NCBI GenBank assembly: GCA_002707495.1 | Contig: PAMZ01000010.1 | Coordinates: forward strand, 1-64,000 | Reading direction: 5' to 3' | Length of the DNA: 64,000 nt | Source of the DNA: Halobacteriovoraceae bacterium | GTDB taxonomy: Bacteria > Bdellovibrionota > Bacteriovoracia > Bacteriovoracales > Bacteriovoracaceae | Shown here: positions 54,007 to 63,114 of the stretch, piece by piece | Numbering within the stretch: the first letter of the stretch is position 1 | Layout of the letters: each line of letters begins with the position of its first letter | Notes under the pieces: model-generated | The model's database searches: none | What the model was told of the DNA's origin: nothing | Seen by the model: only the letters and a program-made list of their open reading frames with translations | Position numbers and translations under genes: made by a program

Positions 54007-54481
54007 TTTTTCGTTTTAATCGTCTATAATAGCTTGGGGCATAGAATCCTTCACTGGAGAATATGCCCCTTCTTTTTAGCTTCGCTTGATACTCTAAAAT
54101 TTTCGAGGCTCTTCCCGCCAAAAAAGAAACTGCATAGCCTTGTTCCAAAATTTTACGATTGATATCCATACCGCCCATATAAAGATGTCCCAAAATTCGT
54201 CCATATCTATCTCGTGAGGAATAATGAAGCTCAATATTTTTTCCTTGGATTAACTCACTTAGAAATCTTTTACTCTCAAGACCAATCTCCCTACCATCTC
54301 GAGATCTTTGCTCCAGTTCAGGTGCATCCAAACCTAGAAGCCTTACTCTTTGTCCTTTAAAGACGATGGTGTCTCCATCTAGGACTTTTTCGCAGAGACC
54401 TCTAAGAACTCGAGGACCTCCAGGACCTAGATCTGCCAATACAAATAATAAGGGAAAGCCTAAAATAATTACCTTATGCAC
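53978..54481 (-). CDS. Secreted staphylococcal-nuclease-like (SNase) protein
   Basis: 167 residues with an N-terminal hydrophobic signal (MHKVIILGFPLLFVLA). The SNase signature is clear: VLDGDTIVF, R47 (VRLLGLDAPE), D52, E55, and later DRYGRILGHLY. It would hydrolyse DNA and RNA outside the cytoplasm, plausible for nutrient or prey nucleic acid use. Its 3' end overlaps the barrel gene by 29 bases. Confidence 0.88.
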   Translation of the reverse strand: MHKVIILGFPLLFVLADLGPGGPRVLRGLCEKVLDGDTIVFKGQRVRLLGLDAPELEQRSRDGREIGLESKRFLSELIQGKNIELHYSSRDRYGRILGHLYMGGMDINRKILEQGYAVSFLAGRASKILEYQAKLKRRGIFSSEGFYAPSYYRRLKRKTSKELLDQR

Positions 54482-54542
54482 TTAACACCTCTTAAGCTTC
54501 AAGCTAAATTCAAGTCTTTAAAAAGAAGAGGCTATTTAAGCT

Positions 54543-55694
54543 ATGGATATTAGAGAGCAAGTTAAAGAAAATTTTCGTTTTGAACTCGTGCATGAGGATA
54601 AAAACTCCAAAGCCCGAGCTGGAATCATTCATACTCCTCACGGACAAATCCCAACTCCAGTTTTTATGCCCGTTGGAACACATGGAGCGATCAAAGCTCT
54701 CCAGCCGAATCAATTACAAAATCTAGATATTCCGATAATCCTTTCTAATACATATCATTTACACCTAACTCCAGGGTCAGAACTTGTGGCGAAGGCCGGC
54801 GGACTCCATAAATTTATGGCCTGGGATCGCCCTATCCTTACTGACTCAGGGGGCTTTCAAGTTTTCTCATTACAAGGAAACTCCATCACAGAGGAAGGTT
54901 CGAAATTTAAAGGGCCGAAAGGACAAGATATTCTTCTCACACCTGAAACTTCTATTGGAATCCAGCAGAATCTCGGATCCGATATTATGATGGCCTTTGA
55001 TGAGTGTATTCCCTACCCCGCTGATAAAGCTTATACCAAAAGAAGTATTGATAGAACTCATAGATGGCTCGATCGATGTATAGAAGCCTGGACGAATTCC
55101 GAGCAGGCACTTTTTGGAATTATTCAAGGCTCTACTTATGATGAGTATCGTGATGAGTGTCTAGAAGAAGTCGTGAAACGCGATCTTCCGGGATATGCTA
55201 TCGGAGGAGTCAGTGTTGGAGAAGGTCCAGAGCTTATGGAGAAGATCGTTAAATATACAGGACCAAAAATGCCAACAGATAAACCTCGCTATGTGATGGG
55301 TGTTGGAATGCCTGAGGATCTTTTTATGATCTGGGAAAATGGTATCGATATGTCCGACTGTATTATTCCAACCAAGTTTGCCCGTGGAGGTACGCTTTTT
55401 ACCAATCGCGGAAAAATTCGCATCACGCATAAAAATTATCGAAGAGATTTTTTTCCAATAGAGCCAAACCTTGAGGACTACGTGAATAAGAATTTCTCTA
55501 GGGCCTATATAAAACATCTTTTCGATTCAAACGAGATTCTTGGTCAGATACTTGCAACCGCACATAATATTGCCTTTTATAAATCCCTTGCTGACCGCGC
55601 GAGAGCCGCTATACTAGAAGATAGATTTCTAGAATTTAAGGCAGAGTTTCTCAAGGGGTATAATAAAAATGATGGAGCTAAAAAAGGCAAGTAA
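54543..55694 (+). CDS. tgt: tRNA-guanine transglycosylase lacking the zinc-site cysteines
   Basis: 383-residue enzyme that exchanges guanine-34 for preQ1 in Asp, Asn, His and Tyr tRNAs. The active-site residues are conserved: D101 (TDSGGFQV, general base position) and nucleophile D272 (SDCIIPT), with FDEC (152-155) and GGVSVGEG for substrate. In the region equal to the CxCxxC zinc site, the chain reads PIEPNLEDYVNKNFSRAY, so the three Cys positions are L310, D312 and N315. Only the fourth ligand, H341 (AHNI), remains. Other homologous surroundings (FSRAYIKHL, NEILGQ) align well. Coupled to the next gene by overlap. Confidence 0.95.
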   Translation: MDIREQVKENFRFELVHEDKNSKARAGIIHTPHGQIPTPVFMPVGTHGAIKALQPNQLQNLDIPIILSNTYHLHLTPGSELVAKAGGLHKFMAWDRPILTDSGGFQVFSLQGNSITEEGSKFKGPKGQDILLTPETSIGIQQNLGSDIMMAFDECIPYPADKAYTKRSIDRTHRWLDRCIEAWTNSEQALFGIIQGSTYDEYRDECLEEVVKRDLPGYAIGGVSVGEGPELMEKIVKYTGPKMPTDKPRYVMGVGMPEDLFMIWENGIDMSDCIIPTKFARGGTLFTNRGKIRITHKNYRRDFFPIEPNLEDYVNKNFSRAYIKHLFDSNEILGQILATAHNIAFYKSLADRARAAILEDRFLEFKAEFLKGYNKNDGAKKGK

Positions 55695-56451
55695 AGTATT
55701 TTTCATTCTCATTCTTTCAGCATCGTGTTCTAAAATTAAAATCACGACACCGGCATCGAACTTCGTATCTCCCGAAGCCCAAGGAAAATTATTAAGCGGA
55801 GGTGTAAGACTTATCCAACAAGCTGGAACAGAAGGTACAGTAAGCTTTAGTAATGACTCCACTGAAAATCCACTAGAACTCAGAAATAATGTCACCCCTC
55901 TTGCTGGTGCAGCAGATTTAGGAATTTTAGAAAAACTAGATTTAGTGGTTAAAGGACATAGTTCTGCAGCCTCAGTTTATATGCTTAAATACCAAGTTTT
56001 AGGAGATAGTAGACTTGAGGCTCAAAAAGGAAATCAATCCCTATCATTTGGTGTGGGTTATGGTGAACTTGAACAAGGTCAACGAGATGACAGCGATTCA
56101 ATTATCGAACAATCATCTGATGGAGTAGAAGCTGCTATTAATGAAAGTCTTTTGGAATTAAGTCTCATCTATGGATATAGACCCCAAGAAGATACTTTAA
56201 CTTATATTGGACTCCATGCTCTAAGACAGAATTTCGATTTCGAATTAAGTTCGGATTCAAATGCGACTCTCGACCAAGAAAAATTCGATATTCAAACCTG
56301 GGCCTATGGTCTCTCACTCGGTGCTGTTCGCTACTTTAGCAGCAATTATTATGCAAATCTTGAAATAAGTGCTCAAAGAACAGACTACGATAATAACGAT
56401 CCAACCACTTTTGGATTCTTCACTCTAGCCATTGGATATAATTGGGACTAA
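55669..56451 (+). CDS. Outer-membrane barrel-like lipoprotein
   Basis: 260 residues with signal and lipobox (ILSASC, Cys 20). From about residue 75 onward the chain is alternating-hydrophobic with aromatic strand ends (SLSLGAVRYF, ANLEISAQRTDY, FFTLAIGYNWD), fitting a small outer-membrane barrel. It overlaps the tgt 3' end by 26 bases and has AAGGGG upstream, so is transcribed with it. Stop overlaps the convergent DoxX gene by four bases. Confidence 0.65.
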   Translation: MMELKKASKVFFILILSASCSKIKITTPASNFVSPEAQGKLLSGGVRLIQQAGTEGTVSFSNDSTENPLELRNNVTPLAGAADLGILEKLDLVVKGHSSAASVYMLKYQVLGDSRLEAQKGNQSLSFGVGYGELEQGQRDDSDSIIEQSSDGVEAAINESLLELSLIYGYRPQEDTLTYIGLHALRQNFDFELSSDSNATLDQEKFDIQTWAYGLSLGAVRYFSSNYYANLEISAQRTDYDNNDPTTFGFFTLAIGYNWD

Positions 56452-56831
56452 TCCCTGACTGAGTACTTTCCACCACCCGTAATAATCAAGGTTAAATAGG
56501 CGACTCCAAATAGGATCGCCTTTTCTTTAACATTCCATGGATCTGAGGCGTGAATATGAAAGGCAGCGACTAACATGGTAATAAATAAGGGTGTCGCAAA
56601 AATTCTCGTTTTAATCCCAAGTATAATCATAAGCGAACAAATGACTTCAGAGAATATCGTAAGAGCAAGGGCCACGGGGGATCCAAAACCAATTGGATCT
56701 GGAAAAACATCCATTTTATCTCCAAAGCTTACCGCTTTAGAAAATCCATGAGGGAAAATCATAAGAAGTCCAATGGACACTCGAAAAACAAGTAAACCTA
56801 TATCTTGATTAAGCATTTTTAAGCCATTCAT
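56448..56831 (-). CDS. DoxX-family membrane protein
   Basis: 127 residues with four hydrophobic segments and RVSIGLLMIFPHGFSK at the start, then SEVICSLMIILGIKTRI, which match the DoxX family of quinol-associated membrane proteins. The physiological substrate is unknown. Single gene between convergent and co-directional neighbours. Confidence 0.8.
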   Translation of the reverse strand: MNGLKMLNQDIGLLVFRVSIGLLMIFPHGFSKAVSFGDKMDVFPDPIGFGSPVALALTIFSEVICSLMIILGIKTRIFATPLFITMLVAAFHIHASDPWNVKEKAILFGVAYLTLIITGGGKYSVRD

Positions 56832-56885
56832 AAAACCTCCATTGGATAGTTTTATGATAGCGAAATTTAATGGCTACTGTAAAGT

Positions 56886-58058
56886 CTACTCTGCCTCAGC
56901 TGCAGACGAATTTCTGTCATAAGCACGCGTGGAGTTTAAATTCTCCCTTATCTCTTGATACCGATTTTCATCAACATAATCACGATTATTTATATCTGAC
57001 ATTGAGCTATAATAATCCTTCATACATTGCTTTAGTTGATCGAGTTCCTGGCAATATTGAGCATGTTGTCCAGCTGGATTATGGGTTCCTAGTCCTCTAG
57101 AACAAAACGCCGTTTCAATGCAGAAGGTAGGTTGGTTCTGACCATTTTTCTTCTCGACTGTTGAAATATAGAGTCTTTCACAAGTGAGAAATTCTCCCCA
57201 ACTTGAATCATGGATTTGTCTTCTAATATTATCCATTAACTGAAACGGGTTTATACTATCTTGATAGACAGTATCTTCAAAAACATTCGCGCCAAGATCC
57301 GCTTGAAATTGTTGCTCAACTTGCTGAAAATTTTGATAGGTAGAAATTTGTTCAAGTAATTTAAATTCATCTTGATAAGTTGCAGGAGTTCCCAAATCTA
57401 TATTATCTTGGCATTCAGAATTTCTTCTTCTGATTTCATCATAAATAAATTGAATATTATTATTTCGTATCTCAATGCGCTCCTCTTCCCATACTCCAAA
57501 GACTCTTCCCCAGAATCCAGGCATCTCAGTAACCGAGTCATCAAGGGCTGCAATGGCGGCTAAAATCACATAATCTTCTTCCAAAAGTTTGTGTAGATTT
57601 AAGTCGTTGGCATATGCTTCTGCTAAAATAAAAGAAAGAAAACTCGTTTGAGCTGGCTTATAGACCTCAAGAAATTCTTCAATACATTCTTGTGCCTGAT
57701 TACATGTCATCTTAAAAGTTTTATCTTCGATTTTAAAAGTTCCAGCAAGAAAGTCTGAAAAACTATAACTCAGTTTAATTGCCGGTATAGTAAAAACTCC
57801 TTTTTGTATAATCGCTTTCGGCAGATTCTTTGGAAGCTTATCTGAATTTAGCGATAAACCAGACTTTAGAAGAATCTGGGTTGACTTAGAATCTTTAATT
57901 TTCTCATTATAGCGACTCTCTAATTCAGTAATACTTCTGGCATAAAGATCAAATGTTGCTTGAGCCACTTCAGGTAAGACTCCATCGTCAACTCGGTGTC
58001 TTTCAGCTGCAATGACTTGAGTTCCTATCAAGATCAAAATAAGAGACAAAGATTTCAT
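56886..58058 (-). CDS. Secreted protein of unknown function, 390 residues
   Basis: Signal peptide MKSLSLILILIGTQVIAAE. The mature chain is helical and rich in Gln/Asn/Asp, with a Cys-rich stretch near the centre and end (TCNQAQECIEEFLE, TFCIETAFCSRG, YCQELDQLKQC). No family recognised. It lies downstream of serC on the same strand with a gap of 86 bases. Confidence 0.65.
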   Translation of the reverse strand: MKSLSLILILIGTQVIAAERHRVDDGVLPEVAQATFDLYARSITELESRYNEKIKDSKSTQILLKSGLSLNSDKLPKNLPKAIIQKGVFTIPAIKLSYSFSDFLAGTFKIEDKTFKMTCNQAQECIEEFLEVYKPAQTSFLSFILAEAYANDLNLHKLLEEDYVILAAIAALDDSVTEMPGFWGRVFGVWEEERIEIRNNNIQFIYDEIRRRNSECQDNIDLGTPATYQDEFKLLEQISTYQNFQQVEQQFQADLGANVFEDTVYQDSINPFQLMDNIRRQIHDSSWGEFLTCERLYISTVEKKNGQNQPTFCIETAFCSRGLGTHNPAGQHAQYCQELDQLKQCMKDYYSSMSDINNRDYVDENRYQEIRENLNSTRAYDRNSSAAEAE

Positions 58059-58144
58059 ACGCTTTCCCTTTCTATTTTTAATCTTATCGGTAAATCAAAA
58101 TCCATGCTTGATTATTTCCATCAGAATTATGTAATTTTTGATAC

Positions 58145-59269
58145 TTAGCTAGTTTTATCTTCGCTATTTATGGCAAAATCAATTAGATTTGTGAGTTTTT
58201 TAAGATCCTCTATGGAGATATTATGGAACAGCGATATCCGAAATTGATTGCGACCCAATTTTCTATAGGGCTCGATATCATATACCCATCCCAGAGCTCT
58301 AAGCCTAGCGCATAAATCTTCTGCAGAATATTGTGAGGCAAGGTCAATTGTCGCAACAGATGTTGAACGATACTTTTTATCAGCAATATAGCAGTTCAAA
58401 TACTCCCGCGAATCTGCCCAAGCATAGATAAAATCAGCCTTCTCTTTTGCCTGCCTTGCAACTTCAGCCTCTCCCAGGGTATTCATTAATTTAAGCTGTT
58501 CGTTTAAAAGATAAATTGTACTGATGGATGGAGTATTAAAAGTTTGATGCTTATCAGAGGTTTCAATAGCATACTTCCAGTCCATTATATTAGGAATATA
58601 CTCTTCTCTATCTGAAAGTTCTAAGGCCCTTTTTCGTGCTTTGGGAGAGAGAAAACAAATAAAAAAGCCTCCTTCTCCTGCAAACACTTTTTGAGCTGAG
58701 AAAAAATAAACATCAATCTTTTTTATATCTAATGGGATTTGCCCAGCTCCACTAGTCGCATCCACCGCCAAAAGAGTCTTTTCCCCCACCTCTGGAATGG
58801 AATCGATCTGCACACCAGTAGATGTTTCATTTAAGGTCGCACAAATCATGTCATAATCTTCATGAAATTCAGGTGTAATGCCCTCACCATAGGAGACGGC
58901 TTTTTCATCAACTTTTATCCAGGGAATATTTTTATGGGCACGGTACCATTTTTGTGAAAATTCACCACAAGTAAAATGAAGAGAACTTTTTTCGACTAAT
59001 CCAAGTCCGATCATATCAAAGAGAAAGCTTGCTCCTCCATTGCCAATCACCACAGAGTAATCATCCGGAAGCTTAAAATACTCTTTCATACCCAGCTGCA
59101 TTTCGCGGCAAAGCTCAACAACAGCAGGCCTTCTGTGGCTTGTTCCTAAAAGCTCTTTGCCAGTGCCCCCAAGACGAAAAATAAACTCACTATTAACTAA
59201 TGACGGTCCCACGCCAAATCTCGGGTCAGAGGGTTTTAATTCAAGGGGAAATTCTAAGTTTTCAAACAC
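58145..59269 (-). CDS. serC: Phosphoserine aminotransferase (SerC)
   Basis: 374-residue PLP enzyme of serine synthesis. The N-terminal FGVGPSLVNSEF and GTSHRRPAV are typical of the SerC/class V group, and the PLP Lys is in FSAQKVFAGEGG. The pattern is closer to the actinobacterial/mycobacterial type SerC than to the E. coli form. Vitamin B6 pathway use is also possible. Divergent from the barrel-matrixin pair. Confidence 0.85.
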   Translation of the reverse strand: MFENLEFPLELKPSDPRFGVGPSLVNSEFIFRLGGTGKELLGTSHRRPAVVELCREMQLGMKEYFKLPDDYSVVIGNGGASFLFDMIGLGLVEKSSLHFTCGEFSQKWYRAHKNIPWIKVDEKAVSYGEGITPEFHEDYDMICATLNETSTGVQIDSIPEVGEKTLLAVDATSGAGQIPLDIKKIDVYFFSAQKVFAGEGGFFICFLSPKARKRALELSDREEYIPNIMDWKYAIETSDKHQTFNTPSISTIYLLNEQLKLMNTLGEAEVARQAKEKADFIYAWADSREYLNCYIADKKYRSTSVATIDLASQYSAEDLCARLRALGWVYDIEPYRKLGRNQFRISLFHNISIEDLKKLTNLIDFAINSEDKTS

Positions 59270-59333
59270 ATTATTCTCCGTGTCACTGTTGTAATCTTTT
59301 GAAATCTTAGCATAATTTACCTATCATCAAAAT

Positions 59334-59936
59334 ATGCACATTAGAGTTCTCTTTATATTTTTAGCTTTAGCTACCAGTGAAAGTTTTGCTTTCGAACTCG
59401 ATTGGAAAAAATTTGAGACCGCTAGTTTTCAAGCAGGAACTTGGCTCGAAAATCTAGGGCAAGTTCGAGCCAATAGAGATGATGACACCAATGGTTTTGG
59501 GATCACTCCGTTTATTGGCGCCTCTAGTGCATATAATATTAATTCTCAGCATCAGATTATTCCTGAGCTAGGCTATGTCATTCAGCAAAGCTCTCATAAG
59601 GTGACAAAAAATTTATTTTTTTTCAGAACAGATTATGCTTATTCGGCATATGAATGGTTGAAGCTCAGAGCAGGTTCGAGTTTTATGATCCTCAGGCAGT
59701 CTGGATCAGGCGGTGAAGATACACTTAATAATGGTAATACGACAGAGACTTACTTCATCCCGGAGGAAGGTAGGAACACTTATAACCAAACCCTAGACCT
59801 TGGGGTTGAGTTCGTCCAAAAAGAGATAAGTACAAGATTACAACTCTACACTTATTCCCCTTTCGATGAGCAAAGGCGCTCTTATACTTTTTCTTTAAGT
59901 CTTAGCTATACCGTCTCTTTGGAGGAGTTATTTTGA
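59334..59936 (+). CDS. Secreted beta-rich envelope protein, probable barrel
   Basis: 200 residues with signal peptide (MHIRVLFIFLALATSESFAF). The mature part alternates hydrophobic and polar residues (HQIIPELGYVIQQ, LKLRAGSSFMILRQ, YTFSLSLSYTVSL) and looks like a small outer-membrane barrel. The stop overlaps the next gene's ATG (TGATG), so it is co-translated with the matrixin protease. Confidence 0.65.
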   Translation: MHIRVLFIFLALATSESFAFELDWKKFETASFQAGTWLENLGQVRANRDDDTNGFGITPFIGASSAYNINSQHQIIPELGYVIQQSSHKVTKNLFFFRTDYAYSAYEWLKLRAGSSFMILRQSGSGGEDTLNNGNTTETYFIPEEGRNTYNQTLDLGVEFVQKEISTRLQLYTYSPFDEQRRSYTFSLSLSYTVSLEELF

Positions 59937-60724
59937 TGCCAAAATTAGGTTTTATTTTGATATGCCTTATCAAGACCACGCAAGTTTTTGCCTATAGGCT
60001 GAATACGAGTAATGGAGCTTCATTTGGTAATTCTAAAATCAAGTTCTATGTTACCTCCAACTCAACTTGTAATAATGCCGGAGTCGATCAAAACGAGCTC
60101 CTATCTATTACTAAGGAAGCTGTTAAAAAATACTGGAATACAGTTTCAACCAGTGAAATTGAACTTAAATCAGGAGGCATTTTCCAGACATCGGATAGTT
60201 TATTTTTAACGGGAGAATTATGTCCCGAACAAGATGGGTCCACATGTGGAGCAAATAACGTTCCCTATGTTTCAAAGCTTTTAATTGCATGTAATAGTGA
60301 GTCCTCTGTTAACTTTCCTTCAGATGATTTTATTGCCATTAGTGCTCCCACCAGACTTGCAGGTTCTCGTATAAGGGGATCTGTCATTCTGATTAACGAC
60401 ACTGCTACTTCGCCTTTTGCCAATCTCAGTCGAGCCGAAAGGGTCAGTGTTATGGCCCATGAAATAGGTCATGCCGTGGGCCTTGGTCATTCTAATAAAA
60501 CGGAAGCTTTAATGTATTTTGAAAATGCAGATAAGATTACCAGGCTTTCTCAAGACGACAGGGACGGGATTTCTTATCTCTATCCAGTTTCAGTAGACAA
60601 TTGTAATGGAATATTTGGAGGCACGTCAGAATCAGGGCCGGGGCCATTTTTACCCCACTTTTTTACAGGGTTAATGTTAGGTTTTTTTTTCTGGCGAAGA
60701 AACAAAAGGATTTTAAAATCTTGA
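59936..60724 (+). CDS. Secreted matrixin-like metalloprotease (M10) with C-terminal anchor
   Basis: About 262 residues from ATG 59936 (after GGAGGAG); residue numbers are from the TTG three bases upstream. Signal peptide to about 20. The zinc motif is H176-E177-I-G-H180-xxxxx-H186 (HEIGHAVGLGHS), with a Met-turn around M194 (ALMYF), the metzincin mark. The C-terminus has a Gly/Pro run and a hydrophobic segment (about 238-255, FTGLMLGFFFW) ending RRNKRILKS, an anchor-like or sorting-type tail. Overlap with the barrel gene suggests they function together at the envelope. Confidence 0.85.
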   Translation: MPKLGFILICLIKTTQVFAYRLNTSNGASFGNSKIKFYVTSNSTCNNAGVDQNELLSITKEAVKKYWNTVSTSEIELKSGGIFQTSDSLFLTGELCPEQDGSTCGANNVPYVSKLLIACNSESSVNFPSDDFIAISAPTRLAGSRIRGSVILINDTATSPFANLSRAERVSVMAHEIGHAVGLGHSNKTEALMYFENADKITRLSQDDRDGISYLYPVSVDNCNGIFGGTSESGPGPFLPHFFTGLMLGFFFWRRNKRILKS

Positions 60725-60837
60725 CTCGTCGCGCATCTAACATTTGGATTTTTCGATATGTAAATATGTTTTTTCCTATTGTTATTGGACAACGCTTCAT
60801 GCTATCTAATTTTATTCGATAAAAAAGGAAAAAGGCT

Positions 60838-61674
60838 ATGTCTAAACGAATTCTCACCTTCTTGGCATTAATTTCAAGTCAAGCATTTGCACAAACTAGT
60901 GGCTCTATGCTAAGCACCGATCTCGACACATCGCGAATTTTTGAAAGAATCAAGCCCGATGCTATCAGTCATTTTAGCGTTATTGCTGGACCTGGTTTAG
61001 GCCAAAACGGAAATAGCTTTGATGAAACTGGAACTTTAAGTGAGGAAGGAAGTATAAATGGATGGCACCAAGTCAGTATCCAATACGAGCTCACTAAAAA
61101 AACTCGTTTCATTATCAACCCAAGATTTAGTATCGATTATAACAATAGAGATATTAATGATGGTCAACCTGCTGCCGAAGGTTTAAACCCGGTTTTTGGA
61201 CTTCTAAGCACGTGGTATGACAACGGTCGATTATCTTTTGCTGGTGGCTTCAATACGATACTTGCTAATGTAGAAAGAGACACAATAGAAGACGGACTTA
61301 TTGCTAACCCAGGTGGTTTTGAGACTTTGAATTATAAGATCAATAATAGAATGAGTGTGGGATCTTGGCTTTTTGGGCGATACAACTTCGCAACAAATGC
61401 TGATAAAGATGACGATCGATTTCCCGTCGCTGCTCAACCTTATTTCATGTATACGTTTACTGATCGATTTTTTATTCAGCCGAACTTTGAATATTATGGA
61501 GCTGTAGAAACATCAGATTCAATTCGATGGGATACGGATGATAGATTCAATATGCAGTTCTCATATACATTTAATGATCATTTAACAATACAACCGATCA
61601 TATCTGTTTATAGAGCTCAGGATTATAACCTTGCAAAAGGTAACTTAAACTTTTGGGTTTACGGAACGTTCTAG
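60838..61674 (+). CDS. Secreted barrel-like protein of unknown function
   Basis: 278 residues with signal peptide (MSKRILTFLALISSQAFAQ) and alternating strands ending in aromatic residues (FAGGFNTIL, YFMYTFTDRFFIQPNF, LNFWVYGTF) consistent with an outer-membrane barrel. The ATG follows AAAGGAAAAAGG. The end overlaps the convergent TolC-like gene by 30 bases. Confidence 0.65.
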   Translation: MSKRILTFLALISSQAFAQTSGSMLSTDLDTSRIFERIKPDAISHFSVIAGPGLGQNGNSFDETGTLSEEGSINGWHQVSIQYELTKKTRFIINPRFSIDYNNRDINDGQPAAEGLNPVFGLLSTWYDNGRLSFAGGFNTILANVERDTIEDGLIANPGGFETLNYKINNRMSVGSWLFGRYNFATNADKDDDRFPVAAQPYFMYTFTDRFFIQPNFEYYGAVETSDSIRWDTDDRFNMQFSYTFNDHLTIQPIISVYRAQDYNLAKGNLNFWVYGTF

Positions 61675-63114
61675 ATCTAACATTAACATAAGAAATAAAT
61701 AGTCGGCGTATGCTTTTTGATATTTCAAGTATGCGTCGACTTTTTTTATTCTAGCGGATGCTGTATTTTCTTCCCTAATATTAATAACAAAAAAATCTGA
61801 AGCCCCTTGGCGAAAACGCTTTTTTTCCGCTTTCTCTAAAATTGAAGCCAGTTCTATTTCTTTAGTGGCATTTTCTACGATGTCGTTTGCGATATTGAGC
61901 TGAATCACCAATCTATCGAGAGTCACCCTGATATACTGTTCTAAATACTTTAACTGCTGACCTAGAGCACGAAGCTTCGCCCGCGCAGCTTGCTTATTTC
62001 CCTCTCCAAGATTTCTCTCAATCGGAATAGATAGGGTAACCATACCTCGAACTTCTCTTTCTTCAAGGGAGCTTGCAGACCTACTTTCATTTGTTTCACC
62101 ACGATCATTAGTGGTTTCAAGATTAAAGTCGACTCTTGGCTTGAGAAGGTTTTCTCCAAATTCTAATTCATTTTTATAGGTTTGAATTTCACGTTCCAAA
62201 ACCCTAACCTGGGGTGAATTTTTCATCACTTCTAAAAGCTTCTTCTCCTCAACAGATAAATCCATTTTAGTCAGGCGACCGAAGTCTTTCGGTACACGAT
62301 CAATTTTTATCACTTGAGGCTCACCACTCTTGTTTCGATAAAAAAGTGAGAGTTCATAACTTAATTGTTCAAAGAGCTGTTTTGCTTTTAAAACATCTGC
62401 TCGGCGTTTTAGTATGTATTGGTTATTTTCAGTTAAATAAATTCTGGCAAGATCTCCTCTATTAACCCGTTTTTCTAGTCCATCCGTTCTTGCCACCGCA
62501 ATTTGTAGTAGATCTTGTCTGACTCTTAAGACGTTTCCCGCACTCACCCACTCCCAATACAGTTTCATCGCTGTGCTTTGATATTTGAGCTCAGAAAGTC
62601 TAAGCTTCTCTTCGGCCATCTTGGCTTTCTGCTCAGCATTTCTAAGTTTAAGTCTTTTGGAGTCTATAAAGCTATCTCTCCAAAGAGACACTGCGATCCC
62701 TAAACTTGTTTCTCCATCATCGAGTGTATCCTGTTTTCCTTCGTAGTCTGGATACTCTCCACCGGAGACACGATATCCAGCGTAGAGCTTTGTATTTAAA
62801 GTCTGAAGAGGTTTAACTATTTTTATCCCCGCACTTCTGCCATCGTAATAACCCTCATAGCGCTTATCACCTTTTCCTTCAATGGTAGCATCGAAATTCC
62901 CCAATGCTGCTCGCGATTTCTGCCTGGCCGCTTCTAGATCAGCGACCGCCTGCTCGATCAGGGGAAAATGCTTTCTCGTACTTTGAAGTACCTCTTCAAG
63001 GCTCAAAGGAGAGCCATGACTTACTGGCAAATAGGCAAAAATAATCAGAAAAAAGATCGCTTTTGTTTTAATCTTTTTTCTCCTTTTTCTTCTTCTTTTT
63101 ATCAGACATTCCAT
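61645..63114 (-). CDS. TolC-family outer-membrane efflux/secretion protein
   Basis: About 489 residues from ATG 63114, chosen because the longer reading to 63216 would extend 149 bases into the HlyD gene. The basic N-terminus (IKRRRKRRKKIKTKAIFF) leads a signal peptide. The mature part begins PLSLEEVLQSTRKHFPLIEQAVADLEAAR, the TolC start pattern, followed by long helices. It would form the outer-membrane tunnel for the HlyD-like protein, whose gene ends inside its start region. Confidence 0.8.
   Translation of the reverse strand: MECLIKRRRKRRKKIKTKAIFFLIIFAYLPVSHGSPLSLEEVLQSTRKHFPLIEQAVADLEAARQKSRAALGNFDATIEGKGDKRYEGYYDGRSAGIKIVKPLQTLNTKLYAGYRVSGGEYPDYEGKQDTLDDGETSLGIAVSLWRDSFIDSKRLKLRNAEQKAKMAEEKLRLSELKYQSTAMKLYWEWVSAGNVLRVRQDLLQIAVARTDGLEKRVNRGDLARIYLTENNQYILKRRADVLKAKQLFEQLSYELSLFYRNKSGEPQVIKIDRVPKDFGRLTKMDLSVEEKKLLEVMKNSPQVRVLEREIQTYKNELEFGENLLKPRVDFNLETTNDRGETNESRSASSLEEREVRGMVTLSIPIERNLGEGNKQAARAKLRALGQQLKYLEQYIRVTLDRLVIQLNIANDIVENATKEIELASILEKAEKKRFRQGASDFFVINIREENTASARIKKVDAYLKYQKAYADYLFLMLMLDLERSVNPKV

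Noticed and set aside
55161..55517. 118-codon antisense frame in tgt
   Set aside because: Opposite conserved Tgt residues; no ribosome binding site or family pattern.
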